Source: Massilia sp. (GTDB lineage Bacteria; Pseudomonadota; Gammaproteobacteria; Burkholderiales; Burkholderiaceae_D). From it: a stretch of DNA of 10,140 nucleotides. Positions 6,121 to 10,140 of the stretch are shown in pieces. The stretch is from positions 1-10,140 of the forward strand of contig DNCF01000137.1 of NCBI GenBank assembly GCA_003484545.1, in the 5' to 3' direction. The translations under genes were made by a program, and so were the position numbers. The number at the start of each line of letters is the position of its first letter. Positions within the stretch are counted from its first letter, which is position 1. The notes beneath the pieces were generated by a model. The model saw only the letters and a list, made by a program, of their open reading frames with translations, was not told the origin of the DNA and ran no database searches.

Positions 6121-7464
6121 ATGAGCACGCATGCCATCCGTGGTGACGTCGTCACCTTCCGCGGCGATCCCTTCCTGCAGGATCCCCAGCAATGCCTGGT
6201 TTACGAGCGCGATGCGCTGGTCGTGCTCGCGGACGGCAAGATCGCCGACATCGGGCCGGCAGACCAGCTTGGACCACGCCTTCCCGCCGGCACCGAAGTG
6301 GCTCATTACAAGGACGCAATCATTTCCGCGGGGTTCATCGATACCCACATCCACTATCCGCAAACGCAGATGGTGGCCGCCTTCGGCGAACACTTGCTCG
6401 AATGGCTCAACAAATACACCTTCGTGGTCGAGCAGCAGTTCGCCGGCGAGGAGCACAGCCGGCACATCGCACGGGTGTTCCTGCGCGAGCTGCTGCGCTG
6501 CGGGACGACCACGGCCGCCATCTACTGCACGGTGCATCCGCAATCGGTGGACGCGCTGTTCGAGGAGTCCACGCGCTTTAATACGCGCATGGTGGCCGGC
6601 AAGGTCATGATGAACCGGAACGCACCCGAGGCGCTGCTCGACACCACCGAGCGCGGCTACCGCGAAAGCAGCGAGCTGATCCAGCGTTGGCACGGCAAGG
6701 GGCGCCAGGTGTACTGCATCACGCCGCGCTTTGCGCCGACCAGCACCGAGGACCAGCTCGCGGCCTGCGGCGCGCTCTACAGGGAAAATCCGGGCACCTA
6801 CGTGCAGACCCACCTGTGCGAGAACAAGGACGAAATCGCCTGGGTACTGAGCCTGTTCCCGGAGCGCAAGAGCTATCTCGACGTCTATGCGCATGCCGGC
6901 ATCGTCGGGCCGCGCTCGATCTACGGGCACGGTATCCACCTGACCGAGGACGACTTCGCCACCTGCCACCAGACCGGCGCCGCGCTGGCGCACTGCCCGA
7001 CGTCCAATTTCTTCCTCGGCAGCGGGCTGTTCCGCCTGTTCGATGCGAAGAAGGCGGCGCGACCCGTCCGCGTCGGCCTGGGAACCGACATCGGCGCCGG
7101 CACCAGCTTCTCGCAACTGCAGACGCTGAACGAGGCCTACAAGGTGGCGGAAATGAACGACACCAAGATCACCTCCATACAGGCGTTCTACCTGGCCACA
7201 CGCGGCAGTGCGGAGGCGCTGTACTTCGACGACAGGATCGGTACCGTGGCGCCGGGCTATGAAGCCGACCTGGTCGTGCTCGATCCGCGCTCGACGCCGC
7301 TCCTGGCCATGCGCAGCGAATATTGCAGCGACATCGCCGAGCAGCTTTTCGTTCTGATGATGCTGGGCGACGATCGCGCTGTGCGGGCGACGTATGTGGC
7401 AGGGGAAATGGTTTATGACCGTGATGCGCAAGGAGACAAGTTCAGGTATCCCGGCCAGGCGTGA
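6121..7464 (+). CDS. guaD: Guanine deaminase
   Basis: A 447-aa zinc amidohydrolase that deaminates guanine to xanthine plus ammonia in the cytosol, the entry step of guanine catabolism. It closely follows E. coli GuaD (about 439 aa) over its whole length. Visible features include GFIDTHIHYPQTQM (metal ligands His76 and His78), GEHLLEWLNKYTF, GTTTA, TVHPQSVDALFE, AGKVMMNRNAPE and ITPRFAPTST. Further on are THLCENKDEIAWV (His231), YGHGIHL (His270), CPTSNFFLGSGLF, GLGTDIGAGTSF (Asp323), LQTLNEAYKV and the closing LGDDR-x4-TYV. All expected metal and catalytic residues are present. ATG 6121 is preceded by AGGAG (6107-6111, 9-nt gap), which overlaps the stop of the MFS gene. Second gene of an operon with that transporter; a Tsx-like channel gene follows 293 nt downstream. 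Other amidohydrolases (chlorohydrolase, cytosine deaminase) fit much less well. Confidence 0.96.
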   Translation: MSTHAIRGDVVTFRGDPFLQDPQQCLVYERDALVVLADGKIADIGPADQLGPRLPAGTEVAHYKDAIISAGFIDTHIHYPQTQMVAAFGEHLLEWLNKYTFVVEQQFAGEEHSRHIARVFLRELLRCGTTTAAIYCTVHPQSVDALFEESTRFNTRMVAGKVMMNRNAPEALLDTTERGYRESSELIQRWHGKGRQVYCITPRFAPTSTEDQLAACGALYRENPGTYVQTHLCENKDEIAWVLSLFPERKSYLDVYAHAGIVGPRSIYGHGIHLTEDDFATCHQTGAALAHCPTSNFFLGSGLFRLFDAKKAARPVRVGLGTDIGAGTSFSQLQTLNEAYKVAEMNDTKITSIQAFYLATRGSAEALYFDDRIGTVAPGYEADLVVLDPRSTPLLAMRSEYCSDIAEQLFVLMMLGDDRAVRATYVAGEMVYDRDAQGDKFRYPGQA

Positions 7465-7757
7465 AACCTTGCACTGCTTGCCGGGCCATGCTGCCTTTTC
7501 GCTTTAACGACGTGTGTGCCGGCCTGATCAACAGTCGGCGCACGCGGCCGGATGCGCGGGGGCGGCCGGGCGTCCTCATGAAAATCCAACAAACCTGAGG
7601 GGTGATTGTCGAGTGGCTGCTGCGTACTGAACGAAGCGGCGCACGATTGGTGCGTTCGCCACAGATACCGACGAGCTGGAAGAGCTCCCGGATACACTGC
7701 TACCAAACCGCCGAGCAGGCTACAGGTGAGCGCGGGGTATCCAGATGGAGCTACTTC
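7465..7757 (+). other. 293-nt gap between guaD and the tsx-like gene, with several dyads
   Basis: No gene is supported here. A hairpin of GTGTGCCG (7514-7521) and CGGCGCAC (7536-7543), with one G-U pair, follows guaD without a U-tract. Nearer the channel gene is a bulged hairpin, CGAA and CGCAC (7632-7644) pairing with GTGCG and TTCG (7650-7658), and then GAGCT-GGAAG-AGCTC at 7673-7687. A possible -10, TACACT, follows shortly after, but without a recognisable -35. The gap suggests a separate promoter or processing site for the channel gene. Confidence 0.35.
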
Positions 7758-8618
7758 ATGAGCCAGACAAAAACGATCGCCGCCGGTGTCCTGTTATTGC
7801 TCCCGCCCTTGTTCGCGAGTGCAGCCGATTGGAGCGATACCGCCATCAGCTGGCGCTATGGCGAGAAGTTCCGCGAGCCATTCAATCCGAACGACATCAG
7901 CAAGCACATCGTCGCGCTGACGCATGCCAGCGCTTACAAGTACGGCAGCAATTACTTCAATGCCGACCTGATGCTGTCCGACAGTGACGACCCCGGCTCG
8001 CTGACCCAGACCTCGGGCGCGCACGAAGCCTACATCCTCTACCGCCACACCCTGGACATTGGAAAGCTCAGGAATGAGGAGCTGCGCTACGGCGCCGTCA
8101 AGGGCGTCGGCGTGACCTTCGGCTTCGATTGGAACACCAAGAACGACGTCGGCTACAACTCGCGCAAGCACATGCTGGTGCTGGGACCGACGCTGATGTG
8201 GGACGTGCCGGGTTTCCTGAACACGAGCATCCTGCTGATCCATGAAAGCAATGCACCCAGCGGCGCGTACCCGCCGATCTCGGAAGTGCGCGACCGCTAC
8301 ACCTACGACGTGCATCCGATGCTCTCGCTCAGCTGGGGCATTCCCATCGCCGATGGCTGGTCATTCGACGGCTACCTGAACTTCATCGCCGCCAAGGGCA
8401 AGGACGAAGTCGGCAACCCGACCGCTCCCGAGACCAATCTCGACATGGCAATCATGTACGACATCGGCACGCAGCTCGGCCAGCCGAAGAACAGGTTCCG
8501 TGTCGGCGTCGAGTATCAATTGTGGAACAATAAGTTCGGCAACTCGGACAGAACCACCCGCCCGGCTTACGGCAACCGCGCGAGTACGCTGATGGTACGC
8601 GCCGAGTACCACTTCTGA
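7758..8618 (+). CDS. Tsx-like nucleoside-specific outer-membrane channel
   Basis: A 286-aa outer-membrane beta-barrel of the nucleoside-specific channel (Channel_Tsx / OmpK-like) family, often labelled outer envelope protein in Burkholderiales. ATG 7758 has GGAG at 7747-7750 (7-nt gap) and starts a signal peptide with a Leu-rich core and cleavage near ASA-AD (residues 22-23). Typical features are SWRYGEKFREPFNPNDISK at the mature N-terminus, THASAYKYGSNYFNADLMLSDS, YILYRHTLDIGK, GFDWNTKNDVGYNS, GPTLMWDVPGFLN and RVGVEYQLWNNKFGN. The C-terminus is RAEYHF, ending in Phe as outer-membrane barrels do. Alternating polar and apolar strands rich in Tyr and Trp agree with a porin-like fold. It lies on the same strand as guaD and the MFS gene, which suggests it admits nucleosides or purine bases to the periplasm. 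Family match is from recognition of conserved stretches; the substrate is inference. Confidence 0.87.
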   Translation: MSQTKTIAAGVLLLLPPLFASAADWSDTAISWRYGEKFREPFNPNDISKHIVALTHASAYKYGSNYFNADLMLSDSDDPGSLTQTSGAHEAYILYRHTLDIGKLRNEELRYGAVKGVGVTFGFDWNTKNDVGYNSRKHMLVLGPTLMWDVPGFLNTSILLIHESNAPSGAYPPISEVRDRYTYDVHPMLSLSWGIPIADGWSFDGYLNFIAAKGKDEVGNPTAPETNLDMAIMYDIGTQLGQPKNRFRVGVEYQLWNNKFGNSDRTTRPAYGNRASTLMVRAEYHF

Positions 8619-8619
8619 G

Positions 8620-8640
8620 CCTTGCGCCCGGGTTGCAAGG
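8620..8640 (+). terminator. Hairpin after the tsx-like gene
   Basis: CCTTGC (8620-8625) and GCAAGG (8635-8640) form a perfect 6-bp stem with a 9-nt loop right after the stop codon. No T-run follows, so termination is uncertain. The strong hairpin at 8684-8711 is also encountered by this transcript and may help stop it. Confidence 0.35.
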
Positions 8641-8675
8641 TCAAGATCGAGGCTGCGTTCCGGTCAATCCGTGAA

Positions 8676-8711
8676 GAATAAAAATGCCGCCGGGCTCACG
8701 CCGGGCGGCAT
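8676..8711 (-). terminator. Rho-independent terminator of the small-ORF transcript
   Basis: Read on the minus strand, ATGCCGCCCGGC (plus 8700-8711) pairs with GCCCGGCGGCAT (plus 8684-8695) around a 4-nt loop: 12 pairs with one mismatch. It is followed directly by TTTTTATTC (plus 8676-8684). It begins 26 nt after the stop of the 60-codon ORF. This is a canonical intrinsic terminator with its U-tract only on the minus strand, which strongly supports a leftward transcript here. Confidence 0.85.
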
Positions 8712-8737
8712 CACGGTCGAAGGCGTTTCTGGTCAGC

Positions 8738-8920
8738 TCAATAAGCAGTCCAGGTCTTCGGGATATCGATGTGACCGGCCTTGGCGGCATCGGCATAGGC
8801 ACGCATTTCGGCGACAACCGCTTCCAGCTGTTCGTTGCCGGGGTTTTGCAGGAACCCTTTCATGCGCTCGTGCAGCGCGGCCTGCTGGTCGCGCCATTCG
8901 TAACGGGAGGTCTTGCTCAT
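8738..8920 (-). CDS. Small 60-aa hypothetical protein
   Basis: I do not recognise this protein. It is 60 residues, begins MSKTSRYEWRDQQ and ends DIPKTWTAY. It is soluble and charged, rich in Ala, Glu, Gln and Arg, without signal peptide or membrane segment. The middle (about residues 8-48) looks helical. Evidence that it is real: ATG 8918-8920 is preceded by GGGGAGG with a 4-nt gap, it overlaps the stop of a 16-codon ORF through ATGA, and a strong intrinsic terminator follows its TGA. It lies on the same strand as tetR, 144 nt after the tetR stop, and I find no clear promoter in between, so it may be co-transcribed with the repressor. It could be a small regulatory or stress protein, but nothing in the sequence names a function. 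Confidence 0.72.
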   Translation of the reverse strand: MSKTSRYEWRDQQAALHERMKGFLQNPGNEQLEAVVAEMRAYADAAKAGHIDIPKTWTAY

Positions 8921-8967
8921 GCAGCCTCCCCGCGATTCAACGCTGTGATGTTCTTGTTGAGATCCAT
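8917..8967 (-). CDS. 16-codon ORF translationally coupled to the 60-aa ORF
   Basis: A very short ORF encoding MDLNKNITALNRGEAA. It has the strongest ribosome binding site of this part of the window, AAGGAGG (plus 8973-8979), 5 nt before ATG 8965-8967. Its TGA overlaps the next start as ATGA, the classic arrangement of coupled genes, and its own 3' end contains the Shine-Dalgarno site of the 60-aa ORF. It shows no run of one regulatory amino acid, so it is not an obvious attenuator leader peptide. It could be a genuine microprotein or a short ORF that opens the downstream ribosome binding site. Confidence 0.55.
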   Translation of the reverse strand: MDLNKNITALNRGEAA

Positions 8968-8972
8968 GACAT

Positions 8973-8979
8973 CCTCCTT
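8973..8979 (-). promoter_or_regulatory. Strong Shine-Dalgarno site of the 16-codon ORF
   Basis: AAGGAGG on the minus strand, 5 nt before an ATG. It closely matches the anti-Shine-Dalgarno sequence and is the main reason the 16-codon ORF is called. Confidence 0.65.
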
Positions 8980-9019
8980 GATAAGACGGTCAGGTTCGCA
9001 CAGCGCGCGCACCAGGTCG

Positions 9020-9033
9020 GTGCGTTGACGCAC
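9020..9033. repeat. Short dyad GTGCGT-TG-ACGCAC
   Basis: Perfect 6-bp inverted repeat with a 2-nt centre in the 97-nt gap between the tetR stop and the small ORFs. It could be an operator or a weak mRNA hairpin between co-transcribed genes. No U-tract on either strand. Confidence 0.3.
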
Positions 9034-9064
9034 ATTCGCTCAGCAGCATCCCAATGCAATATCC

Positions 9065-9721
9065 CTACCTCAATACTGCACGGAAGAACAGTTCCAGCCG
9101 TTCGTCGAGCAGGCGATGCGCCTCGTCGTGCCCCGGTTGGGCGTCCGGAAACACGAAGCGCTGCACGCTGTCGCCGGCGATGGTGCTGGTGAGGATGGCC
9201 GACAACTGGCCGAAGGGGAGGTCGGGGCGCAGCTGGGCGCGCACGTCCGGGCGGGCGAAGAAACGGTCGAGCATGTCGCGCGTCAGGCGCGGACCGGCGC
9301 TGTAGAAGGTCTCGGCCAGCTCGGGGTTGCCCGGCGCTTCCGCAATCACCACGCGCTGCATCGCAATCAATTGTTCCTTGCACAGCAGGTCGTAGAACTG
9401 GTGGGCGAAGTCGCCGACCACGTCGCGAATCGGACGCAGGTCCTTGTCCATGTCGCGCATGCGGAAGAACTGGTCGCGGCGCGAGACCAGCACGGCATTG
9501 AGCAGGCCCGCCTTGCCGCCGAACTTGACGTAGATGGTACGCACGGCGACGCGCGCGGCGCGGGCAATGGCCTCGAGGCTGGTGCGGGTATAGCCGTTGG
9601 CCAGGAACAGGGCGGCGGCGGCGTCGATCAGGTCCTGGGTGCGGGCTTCGACGTCGCTCGCCTTCGGCCGTCCGGCACCGCGTGCACAGGGGGAAACGCT
9701 TGCTTGCGATGGTTTGCTCAT
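9065..9721 (-). CDS. TetR/AcrR-family transcriptional repressor
   Basis: A 218-aa DNA-binding regulator, cytosolic and probably dimeric. The N-terminal tail has a basic GRPK segment (17-20). The TetR helix-turn-helix follows, with LIDAAAALFLANGYTRTSLE leading into AIARAARVAVRTIYVKFGGKAGLL (recognition helix near 58-67). The C-terminal ligand and dimer domain (GPRLTRDMLDRFF, ILTSTIAGDS) resembles the AefR-like TetR C-terminal family. ATG 9719-9721 is preferred; the frame extends to a TTG at 9740-9742, but that codon lies in the operator arm and has no ribosome binding site. The chosen ATG also lacks a clear Shine-Dalgarno site, and its predicted transcription start falls on or next to the ATG, suggesting a leaderless mRNA. 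It is divergent from an EmrA-like adaptor gene across a perfect inverted repeat, so it probably represses that efflux operon and itself. The inducer is unknown. Confidence 0.92.
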   Translation of the reverse strand: MSKPSQASVSPCARGAGRPKASDVEARTQDLIDAAAALFLANGYTRTSLEAIARAARVAVRTIYVKFGGKAGLLNAVLVSRRDQFFRMRDMDKDLRPIRDVVGDFAHQFYDLLCKEQLIAMQRVVIAEAPGNPELAETFYSAGPRLTRDMLDRFFARPDVRAQLRPDLPFGQLSAILTSTIAGDSVQRFVFPDAQPGHDEAHRLLDERLELFFRAVLR

Positions 9722-9727
9722 GGCATC

Positions 9728-9756
9728 ACTGTAAAGCACCAAGAAATGAAATGCAA
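9728..9756 (-). promoter_or_regulatory. Candidate tetR promoter TTGCAT-17-TACAGT
   Basis: On the minus strand TTGCAT (plus 9751-9756; 3 of 6) and TACAGT (plus 9728-9733; 4 of 6) are 17 bp apart. The start point would fall about at 9721-9722, essentially on the tetR ATG. Its -35 and spacer lie within the inverted repeat 9740-9771, which would allow autorepression. Confidence 0.45.
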
Positions 9757-9771
9757 CCGTTTCATTTCTTG
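9740..9771. promoter_or_regulatory. TetR operator: perfect 12-8-12 inverted repeat
   Basis: CAAGAAATGAAA (9740-9751) and TTTCATTTCTTG (9760-9771) are exact reverse complements separated by 8 nt. It is the only long perfect dyad in the 113-nt tetR-adaptor gap and is far more AT-rich than its surroundings. Its right end overlaps the -35 of the rightward promoter by three bases, and its left half overlaps the spacer and -35 of the tetR promoter. This is the expected position for an operator controlling both genes. The bound protein is inferred from adjacency. Confidence 0.8.
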
Positions 9772-9797
9772 ACGAACTGGGGCGTATGCCGAATAAT
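9769..9797 (+). promoter_or_regulatory. Promoter of the efflux adaptor gene, TTGACG-17-AATAAT
   Basis: TTGACG (9769-9774) and AATAAT (9792-9797) each match the sigma70 consensus at 5 of 6 positions with the optimal 17-bp spacer. The predicted 5' UTR is about 30 nt. This is the best promoter in the window; the operator overlaps its -35. Confidence 0.75.
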
Positions 9798-9834
9798 GTA
9801 GGACAACCCTTATTCCTTTTTCGGAGTTGCTTTC

Positions 9835-10140
9835 ATGTCCCAACCGCAGACTTCGGTCGAGCACAAGCCGCTCGGCGCCGTTCCACCCGCCGCACCCGCA
9901 GCAGCTCCCGCCGCCGGCAAGACGCCACCCAACAAGCGCGTGCTGACCGTGGTCGGGCTGATCGCCCTGGCCGCGATCTTCGCCGGCGGGCGCATGTGGT
10001 ACCGCAGCCATAACTTCGTCGAGACCGAGAATGCCTACGTCGCCGGCCACGTGCACCCGGTGTCCTCGCGCATTGCCGGCGTCGTCACCCGCGTGCTGGT
10101 CGAAGACAACCAGCACGTCAAGGCCGGCGACCCGATTGCC
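9835..10140 (+). CDS. EmrA/HlyD-family efflux adaptor (partial, N-terminal 102 aa)
   Basis: Periplasmic membrane-fusion adaptor of a multidrug efflux pump of the EmrAB type, cut by the right edge. ATG 9835 has GGAG at 9823-9826 (8-nt gap). The first 33 or so residues are an Ala/Pro-rich cytoplasmic tail. A single membrane anchor follows (about residues 36-52, VLTVVGLIALAAIFAGG). Then comes the family-typical start of the lipoyl-like domain: VETENAYVAGHV, PVSSRIAGVV, VEDNQHVKAGDPI. This pattern fits EmrA and related HlyD-D23 proteins, which pair with an MFS pump and an outer-membrane channel. The pump gene is expected downstream, outside the window. Expression is probably repressed by the divergent TetR protein through the dyad at 9740-9771. 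No frameshift within the visible part. Confidence 0.88.
   Translation, partial: MSQPQTSVEHKPLGAVPPAAPAAAPAAGKTPPNKRVLTVVGLIALAAIFAGGRMWYRSHNFVETENAYVAGHVHPVSSRIAGVVTRVLVEDNQHVKAGDPIA

Noticed and set aside
6103..7431. 442-codon minus-strand frame over guaD
   Set aside because: Antisense shadow of a clearly real guanine deaminase gene; no recognisable domain.
7542..7570. Direct repeat GCGGCCGG occurring twice in the guaD-tsx gap
   Set aside because: Eight-base GC-only repeats are common by chance in DNA of this composition, and there are only two copies.
1..10140. CRISPR array, tRNA, rRNA, transposase or prophage gene
   Set aside because: No regularly spaced repeats, tRNA-like cloverleaf, rRNA sequence, or mobile-element protein motif was seen.

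Overview
The window is GC-rich with short intergenic gaps and strong Shine-Dalgarno sites. Its protein families (Burkholderiales-type Tsx-like outer-membrane protein, E. coli-like guanine deaminase, EmrA-type adaptor, CrtE-type prenyl synthase) point to a Gram-negative betaproteobacterium. An Oxalobacteraceae genome such as Massilia or Duganella is my best guess; this is inferred from protein style, not from a database search. No rRNA, tRNA, CRISPR array, insertion sequence or phage gene is visible. The region looks like ordinary chromosome, not a mobile island.

Layout, left to right. (1) Positions 1-479, minus strand: the N-terminal half of a CrtE-like geranylgeranyl diphosphate synthase, running off the left edge. 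(2) Positions 480-824: a divergent control region with an AT-rich promoter patch near crtE and three GC-rich dyads near the next gene. (3) Positions 825-1793: a secreted alpha/beta-hydrolase of the putative esterase (Fes/EstD-like) family. (4) Positions 1906-2301: a small GFA/CENP-V-type zinc protein. (5) Positions 2442-4517: a membrane-anchored PAS-GGDEF-EAL c-di-GMP enzyme with both catalytic motifs intact, followed by a perfect 11-bp hairpin. (6) Positions 4789-8618: a purine module of MFS transporter, guanine deaminase (guaD) and, after a 293-nt gap, a Tsx-like outer-membrane channel. (7) Positions 8676-8967, minus strand: a 16-codon ORF overlapping a 60-codon ORF, ending in a textbook rho-independent terminator. 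(8) Positions 9065-9721, minus strand: a TetR-family repressor. (9) From 9835 to the right edge: the start of an EmrA/HlyD-type efflux adaptor, divergent from tetR.

How the genes work together. The best-supported functional unit is purine uptake and deamination: the outer-membrane channel admits nucleosides or bases, the MFS protein would carry a substrate across the inner membrane, and GuaD converts guanine to xanthine and ammonia. The second unit is a repressor-efflux pair. A perfect 12-8-12 inverted repeat sits between tetR and the adaptor gene and overlaps the -35 elements of both predicted promoters, so TetR probably represses both directions. The two tiny ORFs lie downstream of tetR on the same strand with no convincing promoter of their own, so they may belong to the repressor transcript. 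crtE probably belongs to a carotenoid operon continuing leftwards.

Nothing here is clearly a new biological system. The least explained items are the two small ORFs, the MerR-like promoter geometry in front of crtE, and the structured 230-nt leader of the guaD operon.
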